NCBI RefSeq assembly: GCF_042610495.1
Contig: NZ_JBHGAP010000002.1
Location: 62,001-126,000 of the forward strand
DNA length: 64,000 nucleotides
Direction: 5' to 3'
Origin: RU20A sp042610495
Lineage (GTDB): Bacteria > Pseudomonadota > Alphaproteobacteria > Rhizobiales > Rhizobiaceae
Position 1 is the stretch's first letter; each line of letters begins with the position of its first letter. Of the stretch, positions 17,426 to 25,675 are shown in pieces. The notes under the pieces were generated by a model. It saw nothing but the letters and a program-made list of their open reading frames with translations, made no database searches and was not told the DNA's origin. The translations under genes were made by a program, and so were the position numbers.

Positions 17426-18823
17426 TCACGCGACCTCGGCATGGAGGCTGTTGGTGCCGGCTGCGGTGATTCGTACCCTGATAATGTCACCGATTTGCGA
17501 TGTCTTTGCATCAACAATCACAGGCTGGAGCCAGGGCGAGCGTCCCACGACCTGTCCCGGCAGCCGGCCGGGCTTTTCGATCAAAAGGTCGATCTCGCGC
17601 CCGACACAGGCCCTCTGGAAGGCCGTCTGCTGGGAAAACAGCAGCGCCTGCAGGCGTTCCAGCCGCTCGGACTTCACATCCTCCGGCACCTGATCGGTGA
17701 GATCGGCACCGGGCGTGCCGGGGCGGGTCGAGTATTTGAACGAATAGGACTGTGCATAACCCACGGTCTCGATGAGCCGCAGCGTGTCCTCGAAGTCCTC
17801 ATCCGTCTCGCCGGGGAAGCCGACGATGAAATCGCCCGAGAGCGCCAGATCCGGCTGGACGGCGCGGATGCGCGCGATCAGCGCCACGTAGTCGGCCGCC
17901 TTGTGGCGCCGGTTCATGGCTTTCAGGATGCGGTCGGAGCCCGACTGCACGGGCAGGTGCAGATAGGGCATCAGCTTTGGCAGGTCGCGGTGCGCCGCAA
18001 TCAGCGCGTCGTCCATGTCGCGCGGGTGGCTGGTCGTGTAGCGCAGCCGGGCGAGGCCCTCGATGTCGCTGAGATGTGCAAGGAGATGGCCGAGCGTCCA
18101 TTCGGTGCCGTCGGGGCCCAGGCCATGCCAGGCATTGACGTTCTGGCCGAGCAGCGTCAGTTCGCGCACGCCCGCCTCCACCAGCCGGCGGGCTTCCGCC
18201 TCGATCTGGGAAACGGGACGGGAGACTTCCGAGCCGCGCGTATAGGGCACCACGCAAAAGGTGCAGAACTTGTCGCAGCCTTCCTGCACGGTCAGGAAGG
18301 CGGTGACGCCACGGGCGCGGGTGCGGGCCTTGTCCGGCATCGGCAGATGCTCGAACTTGTCCTCGATCGCGTATTCGGTCTCGATGACGCGCTCGCCGGC
18401 ACGGGCGCGCTCCAGAAACTGCGGCAGGCGGTGATAGGTCTGCGGTCCGACGACGAGATCGACGGCGGGCGAACGGCGAATGATCTCAGCCCCTTCCGCC
18501 TGCGCCACGCAGCCGGCCACGCCGATCACCATTTCGCGGCCATCGGCGGCGCGCGCCTTCTTCATGTCGCGCAGGCGCCCGAGCTCGGAATAGACCTTCT
18601 CGGCCGCCTTCTCGCGGATATGGCAGGTGTTGAGCAGCACGAGATCGGCATCCTCGACGCTGTCGGTCGAGATATAGCCGTCCTTTGCCAGCGCATCCGA
18701 CATGCGGTCGGAATCATAGACGTTCATCTGGCAGCCGTAGGTCTTCAGGAAGACCTTCTTCTGGACAGGGGTCTGAACGGGGGCCGTCTCAGCGGCCGAC
18801 GGGGCGGCGATCTCGGTGCTCAT
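17426..18823 (-). CDS. miaB: tRNA-2-methylthio-N6-dimethylallyladenosine synthase
   Basis: MiaB adds the 2-methylthio group to N6-isopentenyladenosine-37 of tRNAs that read UNN codons. The 465-residue product has the three N-terminal cluster cysteines (KTYGCQMNVYDS, NTCHIREKA, GVAGCVAQAEG). The radical-SAM motif follows as CDKFCTFCVVPYTRG, with GQNVNAWHG and PGETDEDFEDT further on. The last 65 residues form the TRAM domain (IDLLIEKPGRLPGQVVGRSP). About 20 Ala/Pro/Thr-rich residues precede the first domain. It lies between olsA and phoH in the long minus-strand run. Confidence 0.97.
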   Translation of the reverse strand: MSTEIAAPSAAETAPVQTPVQKKVFLKTYGCQMNVYDSDRMSDALAKDGYISTDSVEDADLVLLNTCHIREKAAEKVYSELGRLRDMKKARAADGREMVIGVAGCVAQAEGAEIIRRSPAVDLVVGPQTYHRLPQFLERARAGERVIETEYAIEDKFEHLPMPDKARTRARGVTAFLTVQEGCDKFCTFCVVPYTRGSEVSRPVSQIEAEARRLVEAGVRELTLLGQNVNAWHGLGPDGTEWTLGHLLAHLSDIEGLARLRYTTSHPRDMDDALIAAHRDLPKLMPYLHLPVQSGSDRILKAMNRRHKAADYVALIARIRAVQPDLALSGDFIVGFPGETDEDFEDTLRLIETVGYAQSYSFKYSTRPGTPGADLTDQVPEDVKSERLERLQALLFSQQTAFQRACVGREIDLLIEKPGRLPGQVVGRSPWLQPVIVDAKTSQIGDIIRVRITAAGTNSLHAEVA

Positions 18824-18884
18824 GGCCGTCTCTGTAGTCGAAGGGCGCGGTAAAATGAAGGCCCGACATTCGCGCCGTGCCCTC

Positions 18885-19673
18885 TCAACGGCCGCGCAGG
18901 CGGCGGATCAGCATGGAGCGGATGCGGCTGCCGATCTCGCGGCTGACCAGTTTGCGGTTGCTGCTGGCCTCGTAGACGACGGGTTCGCCGAAAACCACGT
19001 CCACATCGATGGCGCCGGCCCGCAACAGGCCCATCAGGCTCGGCACCAGCCCGATATCGCCCGGCCAGCCGGCAATGGTGCGGTGAAAGCGGCCCATGGG
19101 CATGCCGTAGATCCCGGTGTAACAGAGCGCGACGGGCTGCACATGCACGACACCGGTCGGCGAGAGCGGCACCGCGGAGGCGGCCGCGCCGAAGAGCGAG
19201 GTCTTGATCTCCAGCAGGCGGTTGCCGTCCGATGTCGTGCCCTCCGGAAAGAGGACGACAATCTCGCTCGCCGCCAGCCGCTGGCCGATTTCATTGACCT
19301 GCTCGCCGGTGCTGCGCTTCTGGTCGCGCTCGATGAAGATGGTGGCCTGCAGGCGGGCGAGAAGGCCGAAGACGGGCCAGGCCTTCACCTCCGACTTGGC
19401 GATGAAGACGACATCGGCGACGGAGCCGAGCACCACGATGTCCTTCCACGACACATGGTTGGAGGCGAGCATCAGCGGGCGGTGCGCATTCAGCTCGCCA
19501 TGCACGCGGACGCGGATGCCGAGCGCCAGGCAGGCGGCCCTGTGCCAGAAGCGGGGGAGAACGCGGCGCGGCCTGAAATCGAAGCGCAGGCAGACAAGCT
19601 GCACCGGCAAAAGAACCAGCGTGAAAAGGATCAGCAGGATCGCCGCAAGCGCCGTCCGCAGCCACTGGATCAT
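18885..19673 (-). CDS. olsA: Lyso-ornithine lipid acyltransferase candidate (PlsC family)
   Basis: A membrane-bound 1-acyl-glycerophosphate-type acyltransferase of 262 residues. It has an N-terminal membrane segment (about 5-27), the catalytic H-x4-D motif in SNHVSWKDIVVLG, the acceptor-site FPEGTTSDG, and a second PlsC block near GRFHRTIAGW. The fold alone fits either PlsC (phosphatidic acid synthesis) or OlsA, which adds the second, ester-linked acyl chain of ornithine lipids. I favour OlsA because it sits between fur and miaB, where I recall olsA in Sinorhizobium and Agrobacterium, and because olsB, which makes its substrate, is 16 kb away at 35885. It is 28 bp after fur and 61 bp before miaB. 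Confidence 0.75.
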   Translation of the reverse strand: MIQWLRTALAAILLILFTLVLLPVQLVCLRFDFRPRRVLPRFWHRAACLALGIRVRVHGELNAHRPLMLASNHVSWKDIVVLGSVADVVFIAKSEVKAWPVFGLLARLQATIFIERDQKRSTGEQVNEIGQRLAASEIVVLFPEGTTSDGNRLLEIKTSLFGAAASAVPLSPTGVVHVQPVALCYTGIYGMPMGRFHRTIAGWPGDIGLVPSLMGLLRAGAIDVDVVFGEPVVYEASSNRKLVSREIGSRIRSMLIRRLRGR

Positions 19674-19701
19674 CGGGCGGCTCCGGGCGTCCTGCCCATG
19701 C

Positions 19702-20130
19702 TCACGCCTCGTCCTTCTTCAGCGGTACGCCGTACAGTTCCAGCCGGTGATCGACGAGCCGGAAGCCGTGTTCGCGGGCGATCTTTTCCTGCAGCGCCTC
19801 GATTTCCGGTGAATGAAATTCGATGACGACGCCGGTCTTCAGGTCGATCAGGTGGTCGTGGTGCTCTTCCGGCACCGTCTCGTAGCGCGAGCGGCCGTCG
19901 CGGAAATCATGGCGCTCGATGATGCCGGCATCCTCGAAGAGCTTGACGGTGCGGTAGACGGTGGAGATCGAGATGCGGGAATCGACCTTCACCGCGCGGC
20001 GGTAAAGCTCTTCCACGTCCGGATGGTCGGCGGAGCCTTCCAGCACGCGCGCGATGATGCGGCGCTGCTCGGTCATGCGCATGCCGCGCTCGACGCAGAG
20101 CTCTTCCAGCGATGTGTCCGGTTCCGCCAT
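19702..20130 (-). CDS. fur: Fur-family regulator (rhizobial Fur/Mur)
   Basis: A metal-sensing repressor. In rhizobia the protein of this type is often called Mur because it responds to manganese and represses mntH or sitABCD, with iron control left to RirA and Irr. The 142-residue product from 20130 (MAEPDTSLEELCVERGMRM) has the winged-helix domain with TEQRRIIARVLEGS and SISTVYRTVKLFEDAGI, then the metal-binding HHDHLIDLKTG and IEFHSPEIEALQ. The upstream in-frame sequence to 20388 is the 3' end of rimI in another frame and is rejected. There is no strong ribosome site before 20130; 20154 is an alternative. It is embedded between rimI and olsA. Which metal it senses is not decidable by eye. 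Confidence 0.93.
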   Translation of the reverse strand: MAEPDTSLEELCVERGMRMTEQRRIIARVLEGSADHPDVEELYRRAVKVDSRISISTVYRTVKLFEDAGIIERHDFRDGRSRYETVPEEHHDHLIDLKTGVVIEFHSPEIEALQEKIAREHGFRLVDHRLELYGVPLKKDEA

Positions 20131-20164
20131 GGGCCGCAATTTTCTCGAGGTCATCAGAGCGGAA

Positions 20165-20662
20165 CTAGCGAAGATCACGCCGCATGACAAGCGCCGCCGT
20201 CCGCCGGCCCTGGGCATCCTGATAATAGGCGCGTCTTTCCCCGACCTTCTCGAAGCCGAGCTTTCGATAAAGGCCGTGGGCGGCGACATTGGTCTCGTCC
20301 ACCTCGAGGAACATGGAGGCTGCCCCGCGCGCCAGGGCTTCCCGCTTGGCCGCCTGCATGAGCCGCCAGCCGAGACCCGTGCGGCCAAAGCGCGGATCGA
20401 CGCAGATCGTCAGGATTTCCGCCTCGTCCGCCACGGCCCGTGCCAGCACGAAGCCGCCCGTCACGCCCTTCAGCGCGGCATTCGACTGGCGCGCCACGAG
20501 GCCGAAGACGGGTTCCTGCACCAGAAGCCCGTGAATGTCGCCATCCGACCAGGGCGCGGGGAAGCGCTGCCGGTGCAGCTCGGCCGCCGGCGGGCAATCG
20601 ATCTTCTCCATCGCGAAGATATCGAATTCGGGCTTGCGGCTGAAATAGTCCGTCAGGCTCAA
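20165..20662 (-). CDS. rimI: Ribosomal protein alanine N-acetyltransferase RimI-like
   Basis: A GNAT-fold acetyltransferase of 165 residues; RimI acetylates the N-terminal alanine of ribosomal protein S18. Visible features are the PWSDGDIHGLL substrate-side segment, the acetyl-CoA binding VDPRFGRTGLGWRLM block (Q/R-x-x-G-x-G/A variant) and EVDETNVAAHGLYRKLGFEKVGERRAYY near the C-terminus. The 15-bp spacing to tsaB supports the assignment, because tsaB-rimI is a widespread pair. The exact substrate of this homologue is unproven; RimI-like enzymes can be broader in specificity. Confidence 0.88.
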   Translation of the reverse strand: MSLTDYFSRKPEFDIFAMEKIDCPPAAELHRQRFPAPWSDGDIHGLLVQEPVFGLVARQSNAALKGVTGGFVLARAVADEAEILTICVDPRFGRTGLGWRLMQAAKREALARGAASMFLEVDETNVAAHGLYRKLGFEKVGERRAYYQDAQGRRTAALVMRRDLR

Positions 20663-20677
20663 GGGCTTTTCCCTTCT

Positions 20678-21325
20678 TCAGGCACGCGCCAGCGCAAAGC
20701 CGAGCTGCGGCTTGGCGTCGGGGCCGCGCAGGTAGAGCGGGCGCGGCTTTTCCCCGACAGCGGCAAGGACGCCGAGCCGGGCCATGACGCCGATATCGGC
20801 GGGGCCGATCTCCTCGACCGGCAGGCCGAGGGCGGCGCCGGCCGTGCCGACGAGACGGCCGCCGAAACCTGCCGCAAGGGCGCGCGCCTCGTCCAGCGGC
20901 AGCAGGAAGGCGCCACCGGCCGGCTGGCCATCGGAGCCGAACGGCTGGCCGTAGACCTCGTCGCGCTTGGCATCGAGCAGCACCATGACCGGCTCGCCGC
21001 GGCCCTGGTCAGCCATGGCGGCGAGCGTTGCGAAGGTGGTGATGCCGACGGCGGGCTTGCCGCAGGCGAGCGCCAGACCACGGGCCGCCGCAACGCCGAC
21101 GCGGATGCCGGTGAAGGAGCCGGGGCCCACGCAGACTGCGAAACGATCCACAGCCGACAGGGAAAGTCCGGCCCGCTCCAGCGCGTCCGTCAGGAAACCC
21201 ATCAGCTGCTCGGCATGGCCACGCCCGATCTCGGCGCCGGCCCGCGCCAGTTCCCGCCCGGCCGTGGCGTCATAGACCGCCGCGTAACAGCCGCTTGCCG
21301 CCGTATCCAGCGCCAGCACGATCAT
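20678..21325 (-). CDS. tsaB: tRNA threonylcarbamoyladenosine biosynthesis protein TsaB
   Basis: TsaB is the dimerisation partner that activates TsaD in making t6A37 of ANN-decoding tRNAs. The 215-residue product from 21325 (MIVLALDTAASGCYAAVYD) shows the ASKHA-type N-terminus, then GRGHAEQLMGFL (the H-x-E-x-L motif region) and VCVGPGSFTGIRVGVAAARGLAL, the diagnostic GPGSFTGxR sequence. A GAGGG ribosome site lies nine bases upstream. In-frame ATGs at 21334 and 21370 would be further from it or within the palindrome at 21349-21374. It heads the long minus-strand operon. Confidence 0.94.
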   Translation of the reverse strand: MIVLALDTAASGCYAAVYDATAGRELARAGAEIGRGHAEQLMGFLTDALERAGLSLSAVDRFAVCVGPGSFTGIRVGVAAARGLALACGKPAVGITTFATLAAMADQGRGEPVMVLLDAKRDEVYGQPFGSDGQPAGGAFLLPLDEARALAAGFGGRLVGTAGAALGLPVEEIGPADIGVMARLGVLAAVGEKPRPLYLRGPDAKPQLGFALARA

Positions 21326-21348
21326 GGCATGCATCCCTCGTTTCGCCT

Positions 21349-21374
21349 CGCGATGCATCAATTGATGCATCGCG
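21349..21374. promoter_or_regulatory. 26-bp perfect palindrome upstream of tsaB
   Basis: The half-site CGCGATGCATCAA is followed directly by its exact reverse complement, with no spacer. Inside it GATGCATC occurs twice around AATT. It lies 24 bp before the tsaB start. It could be an operator for the tsaB-to-lnt run or a cruciform-type element; it lacks a T-run, so it is a poor terminator. Confidence 0.6.
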
Positions 21375-21486
21375 GATCAGGTGCGGATAGCCGGTATCGC
21401 GCTGCAACGACAAGAGAAATCGTGTGGTTTTCGGGTAGGTTCACGGAGGGTTGCCCGGAGAGAGCCGAAAGCCAAGAACGTCTTCG

Positions 21487-21574
21487 CCCTCATCCTCGGG
21501 CTTGACCCGAGGATCCACTGCCAAGGTTGCGGAGGGCCGCGTGGATGCTCGGGTCAAGCCCGAGCATGACGGGG
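21487..21574. repeat. Interspersed palindromic repeat, copy 1
   Basis: Two hairpins, CCTCGGGCTTGACCCGAGG (21494-21512) and GCTCGGGTCAAGCCCGAGC (21547-21565), face each other as inverted copies, bounded by CATCC and ATGACGG. A second copy is at 52358-52443. Elements of this design are common between genes in alphaproteobacteria. This copy fills most of the space between tsaB and nfu. Confidence 0.8.
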
Positions 21575-21616
21575 AGTGGAATCGACTACGTCCAAGCCGT
21601 CCAGCCCATTCCCGCC

Positions 21617-22186
21617 TCAGACGGCCTCGACGGCCTGCACTTCCGGGATGAAGTGGTGCAGCAGGTTCTGCACGCCATGCTTCAACGTTGCCGTCGAAGA
21701 CGGGCAGCCGGAGCAGGCGCCCTTCATGTTGAGGAAGACGGTGCCGTCGCGGAAGCCCTTGAAGGTGATGTCGCCGCCATCCTGGGCAACGGCCGGGCGC
21801 ACGCGGGTTTCCAGCAGCTCCTTGATGGTCGCGACGATCGTCTCGTCACCGGCCTCGAAGAACTCGCCATCCTCATCGGCCTGCGCGTGATTGGCGCCTG
21901 CGGTTGCCATGACCGGCGTGCCGGACATGAAGTGTTCCATGATCGTGCCGAGAATGGCCGGCTTCAGATGCTGCCACTCCGGACCGTCCTTGGTGATGGT
22001 CACGAAATCGTAGCCGAAGAAGACGCCGGTGACGCCGGGCACGTCGAACAGGCGGGCGGCGAGCGGCGAGGCTGCTTCGGCCTCGGCAGCGGAGCGGAAC
22101 TCGGCCGTGCCCTGCGCCATCACCACCTTGCCCGGCAGGAACTTCAGGGTCGCCGGGTTCGGCGTTGCTTCGGTCTGGATGAACAT
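21617..22186 (-). CDS. NifU/NfuA-type iron-sulfur cluster carrier protein
   Basis: A scaffold or carrier that delivers Fe-S clusters to target proteins. The 189-residue product has an N-terminal Nfu_N domain starting MFIQTEATPNPATLKFLPG and a C-terminal NifU domain with VRPAVAQDGGDI, and the cluster-binding CSGC (MKGACSGCPSS). This Nfu_N plus NifU arrangement is the alphaproteobacterial and mitochondrial NFU1 type, without the A-type domain of E. coli NfuA. It precedes tsaB on the same strand, but the repeat and the palindrome lie between, and it is 115 bp downstream of a UspA gene. General housekeeping rather than nitrogen fixation is the likely role. Confidence 0.92.
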   Translation of the reverse strand: MFIQTEATPNPATLKFLPGKVVMAQGTAEFRSAAEAEAASPLAARLFDVPGVTGVFFGYDFVTITKDGPEWQHLKPAILGTIMEHFMSGTPVMATAGANHAQADEDGEFFEAGDETIVATIKELLETRVRPAVAQDGGDITFKGFRDGTVFLNMKGACSGCPSSTATLKHGVQNLLHHFIPEVQAVEAV

Positions 22187-22301
22187 GATCTTGCTCCGTC
22201 TGCCGGCGGGCGGGTCGCCGCGGCCGGTCTCGATCTTTAGAATTATTCCAAAATATAGCCAGTCGGGAAGCCCGCTTCAAGAGCGCGGGCCCGCAAAGGC
22301 A

Positions 22302-22793
22302 TCAGGCCAGCGCGTCGATTTCCTCATCCGTCAGCGCATCGGGAATGACGGTGACGGGGATCGGGAAGGCAGCCGCCTTGCCCGCGATCGACGAAACGAG
22401 CGGACCCGGCCCATCCTTGGCGGAACCGGCGGCCAGCACGAGGATCGCGATATCGCGGTCTTCCTCGATCAGCCCATGGATTTCCTCGGTGGCGCTGCCC
22501 TCGCGAATGACCGCTTCGGGCTCGATGCCCACGGTCTCGCGCACCTCCTGGGCGATCTTCGCCAGCGTCGTCTCCGCTTCCTCGCGCGCCTCGGCACGCA
22601 TGATCTCCTCGACACCCAGCCAGTGCTGGAAGTCGCCATTGGCGATCACGTAGAGCAGCACGAGGCCGCCATTGGAGTTCTTCGCACGCATGCCGGCATA
22701 GTGGACGGCGCGCATGCATTCGGGCGTATCATCGATGACCGCCATGAACTTGCGGCGGTGACCTTCGAGGCGGGAAAGGCGACGTGAAACCAT
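22302..22793 (-). CDS. Universal stress protein UspA family
   Basis: A cytoplasmic single-domain Usp of 163 residues. It begins with about 12 basic residues, then RKFMAVIDDTPECMRAVHYAG, the first strand of the fold. The C-terminal half carries ILVLAAGSAKDGPGPLVSSIAGK and PIPVTVIP, in which the G-x2-G-x9-G-[S/T] ATP-binding pattern is degenerate, so nucleotide binding is uncertain. It lies between trpS and nfu on the same strand with gaps of 81 and 115 bp, probably co-transcribed with trpS. The physiological role is not predictable from sequence. Confidence 0.85.
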   Translation of the reverse strand: MVSRRLSRLEGHRRKFMAVIDDTPECMRAVHYAGMRAKNSNGGLVLLYVIANGDFQHWLGVEEIMRAEAREEAETTLAKIAQEVRETVGIEPEAVIREGSATEEIHGLIEEDRDIAILVLAAGSAKDGPGPLVSSIAGKAAAFPIPVTVIPDALTDEEIDALA

Positions 22794-22874
22794 GGCCGGG
22801 AGATTACACGGGACAATCCGGCCCGCAAGGGCCGAATTGTTGCCGTGATCTCGTCATGCTGGGACCGACCCCGC

Positions 22875-23942
22875 CTATTGCAGGAAGCCGACGATGTCGC
22901 GCACGTCGTGCATGACCTTGTCGGCCCGGGCGCGCGCCCGCTCGCCGCCGTCGCGCAGGATGGCGTCGATATGGGTCGTGTCGTCCATCAGGCGGCGCAT
23001 CTCGCCGGTGATCGGCGAGAGAACGCTGACGGCGAGATCGATCAGCGCCGGCTTGAAGACTGAGAACTGCTGGCCGCCATATTCGTTGAGCACGTCGAGC
23101 TTGGTACGGTCGGAGAGTGCCGCATAGATGCCGACGAGATTGTCGGCTTCGGGCCGGCCCTTCAGGCCCTCCACTTCGCTTGGCAGTGCGTCCGGATCGG
23201 TCTTGGCCTTCTTGATCTTCTTGGAGATCTGGTCGGCATCGTCCATCAGGTTGATGCGCGAGAGATCGGAGGCATCCGACTTCGACATCTTCTTGGTGCC
23301 GTCGCGCAGGCTCATGACGCGGGGCGCCGGGCCGTCGATCAGCGGCTCCACCATCGGGAAGAAGGCATGCACCGGCTCGTCGCCGACCTTGATGTCGATG
23401 CCCGTGCCGGCGTCGCGGATCTGCTTTGAAAAGTCCAGGTTGAACTTCATGGCGATGTCGCGGGCAAGCTCCAGATGCTGCTTCTGGTCGTCGCCGACGG
23501 GCACGTGGGTGGCGCGATAGACGAGGATGTCGGCCGCCATCAGGCTCGGATAGGCCAGCAGGCCGAGCGAGACCTGCTCGGCATTCTTGGAACCGGACTT
23601 GTCCTTGAACTGCGTCATGCGCTCCATCCAGCCGATGCGGGCGACGCAATTGAAGATCCAGGCGAGCTCGGCATGCTGCGGCACGGCCGACTGGTTGAAG
23701 ACGATATGCTTCTTCGGATCGATGCCTGACGCGATGAAGGCCGCCGCGATCGAGCGGATCTGGCCGCGCATGTCGTCATGCACGAGCTGGGCGGTGATGG
23801 CGTGGAGATCGACGACGCAGTAGATGCAATCGTTGTTTTCCTGCAACGCCACGAACTTCCTGATCGCGCCGAGATAATTTCCGAGGTGAAGATTGCCGGT
23901 GGGCTGCACGCCCGAGAAGACAAGGGGCTGAAACTCTGCCAT
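22875..23942 (-). CDS. trpS: Tryptophan--tRNA ligase
   Basis: A class I aminoacyl-tRNA synthetase that charges tRNA-Trp. The 355-residue product starts at 23942 (MAEFQPLVFSGVQPTGNLHLGNY), which contains the HIGH-type motif as TGNLHLGN; the KMSKS loop appears as KKMSKSDASD. VPVGDDQKQHLELARDIA is the usual tryptophanyl-adenylate site. A long upstream in-frame extension to 25427 is antisense to the coiled-coil gene and is rejected. The gene is divergent from that coiled-coil gene and is followed by uspA and nfu. Confidence 0.97.
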   Translation of the reverse strand: MAEFQPLVFSGVQPTGNLHLGNYLGAIRKFVALQENNDCIYCVVDLHAITAQLVHDDMRGQIRSIAAAFIASGIDPKKHIVFNQSAVPQHAELAWIFNCVARIGWMERMTQFKDKSGSKNAEQVSLGLLAYPSLMAADILVYRATHVPVGDDQKQHLELARDIAMKFNLDFSKQIRDAGTGIDIKVGDEPVHAFFPMVEPLIDGPAPRVMSLRDGTKKMSKSDASDLSRINLMDDADQISKKIKKAKTDPDALPSEVEGLKGRPEADNLVGIYAALSDRTKLDVLNEYGGQQFSVFKPALIDLAVSVLSPITGEMRRLMDDTTHIDAILRDGGERARARADKVMHDVRDIVGFLQ

Positions 23943-24195
23943 GGTGATCCCGTTCAGGCTGGTGGAGGGCCGTCGCACGGGAACCGGTGCGGCCCCGACG
24001 AAGTTGGCCGAGCTTATGCACCGAGCGACAGCGGCGATCAAGAGAGACGCACCGGAAGGTGCTAGGCTCCGGCGGTCGCGCCGGGCGTGAGCGGGACAGG
24101 GAGGCTTCAACCCAGAAATGGGCGAAAAATCTTCGCTTACATTGCGCGAAACTTGCACTAAGACCGCATGATTATTAAAAAATCTTGAAAATACG

Positions 24196-24217
24196 ACCAA
24201 TTGTGTTAGGAATTGGT
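24196..24217. promoter_or_regulatory. Inverted repeat upstream of the coiled-coil gene
   Basis: ACCAATT (24196-24202) and AATTGGT (24211-24217) flank eight bases, 23 bp before the ATG at 24240, within an AT-rich promoter region. This suits an operator, but no regulator is known. Confidence 0.35.
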
Positions 24218-24239
24218 TATTCTTTCCGGGGAGACACAT

Positions 24240-25580
24240 ATGGAGCCGATTGCGTTCCTCAAAGCTTTCATGAAAAATGAAAAGCAGGGCCAGACGCCAA
24301 TTGAGGCTGACCAGAGCGAAGTAAAGGTCTCCAGTCATCCCGCCATCCAGAAGCTGATCGACTTCGAATCTACGCTGGAACGTCTGCAAGACATTCCGAA
24401 AGCGTTCGGCCGTTTCATTCCGGAGTTCGAGGAAATTCTTGAGGACCTCGCGGATTATCGCGAGCGCTGCGGCCAGCTCGAGGATAACCTGAACGAGGAA
24501 CGGCAGCGCGGGTCGGAGATGACGGCCCGCATCGAGACGATGAAGGCCGAGACCGAGCGGCTGGAATACGGCCTGCAGCGCGAGGCGGCCGCCCACACGG
24601 CCCAGCGCCAGAAGACGATCGAACTCGAAGCCTCCGTCGCCGACCTCCGGCTTGCCAATGCCGATCTCAATTCGCGCCTGTCGCGTCTCGATCCCATGGT
24701 GCGCGAGCTGAAGATCACCAAGGAGACGCTGGTTGGCGAACTCGAAAAAGCGCAGGATCTCAAGGAGCGCTCCGAGCGCGAGGTAACGGAGTTCAAGAGC
24801 GAGGTGGTGCGCCTGCGCGAGCAGACCGCCAAGCTCATCGAGAGCAACAACAACCTGACGGCCGACAAGCTCAGCCTGACGGAGCGCGTCGATACCGCCA
24901 TGAAGGCGCTGGCCGAGCGCGACAACATGATGAATGCGGCGAAGGACCAGATCGCCTCGCTCGTCGCCAAGCTGAAGCGCGAGACCATGGTGTCGCGTTC
25001 GCTGAAAAACGAGAACGACCAGCTGATCAAGGAGCGCGAGGACATTCGCCTGCAGACGGAGAGCCAGCTGGAAGCTGCGCGCGGCCGCTACCGCGTTCTG
25101 GAGCGTCTGCTGGAAGAATCGCGCATGCGCTACCAGGCCGAGGCCCATACGCTGAATTCGGTTCGCCGCGAGAAGAGCCAGCGCGAATACGAGCTGTCGC
25201 AGCTCAATTCGAACCTCAACTCTTCCAAGGAAGAGGTGATGGACCTGCGTCGTCAGCTTCTGACCAATACGGAAATGGTCGCCGCCCTCAAGGAGGAGAT
25301 GTCGTCGGAGGCCGAAAAGCGCCGCAAGCTCGAAATCGAGCTCGACATCGCGCGCGAGGAAAACACCCGTCTGGACAGCGCGCTCAAGTCCAACACCGCG
25401 CTCATGGAGAACAACGATCTCCAGCACGCCACCAAGTTCGCCGAACTGGTCGGCGTGATCGAGGCCGTGCGTGCCGAGAACGACCGCCTGCGCGAGGAAG
25501 TCGAGGGCTACCGCTTCGTCGACAACAAGGATGAAGACGAGGATGGCCCGAGCGGCACGGTGATCAGCCTGACGCGGTGA
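24240..25580 (+). CDS. Long coiled-coil protein of unknown function
   Basis: A 446-residue cytoplasmic protein that I do not recognise as a characterised family. The start at 24240 (MEPIAFLKAFMKNEKQGQ) has GGGGAG six bases upstream. After a short N-terminal region (about 1-60, with VSSHPAIQKLIDFESTLERL), nearly the whole chain to about residue 420 is charged heptad-like helix rich in Glu, Arg, Lys, Leu and Gln with hardly any Pro or Gly. It ends in an acidic tail, DNKDEDEDGPSG. There is no signal peptide, membrane segment or nucleotide-binding motif, so it is not SMC-like. Its shape suggests a filament or spacer protein, comparable in outline to crescentin-type or polar scaffold proteins, but this is inference. 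It has its own promoter region, divergent from trpS, and its own terminator. Confidence 0.85.
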   Translation: MEPIAFLKAFMKNEKQGQTPIEADQSEVKVSSHPAIQKLIDFESTLERLQDIPKAFGRFIPEFEEILEDLADYRERCGQLEDNLNEERQRGSEMTARIETMKAETERLEYGLQREAAAHTAQRQKTIELEASVADLRLANADLNSRLSRLDPMVRELKITKETLVGELEKAQDLKERSEREVTEFKSEVVRLREQTAKLIESNNNLTADKLSLTERVDTAMKALAERDNMMNAAKDQIASLVAKLKRETMVSRSLKNENDQLIKEREDIRLQTESQLEAARGRYRVLERLLEESRMRYQAEAHTLNSVRREKSQREYELSQLNSNLNSSKEEVMDLRRQLLTNTEMVAALKEEMSSEAEKRRKLEIELDIAREENTRLDSALKSNTALMENNDLQHATKFAELVGVIEAVRAENDRLREEVEGYRFVDNKDEDEDGPSGTVISLTR

Positions 25581-25606
25581 TCACCGCGACGATCGATCTT
25601 GCAAGG

Positions 25607-25634
25607 GGCTCGCCGGTGGCGGGCCTTTTTGCTT
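25607..25634 (+). terminator. Terminator of the coiled-coil gene
   Basis: GGCTCGCC (25607-25614) pairs with GGCGGGCC (25618-25625), including one G-U pair, with a GGT loop and TTTTTGCTTTT after it. A 16-bp palindrome, CGCGGTGATCACCGCG, spans the stop codon just upstream (25573-25588). Confidence 0.8.
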
Positions 25635-25675
25635 TTGGGGGTATACTGGTGCTGGAGGCGTTGCTGGCTTTGGGC

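Noticed and set aside
15911..18853. A 980-codon open frame on the plus strand
   Set aside because: It is antisense to ybeY, phoH and miaB, which have clear motifs. Its translation is Arg/His/Gly-rich with no domain; long antisense frames are normal in GC-rich DNA.
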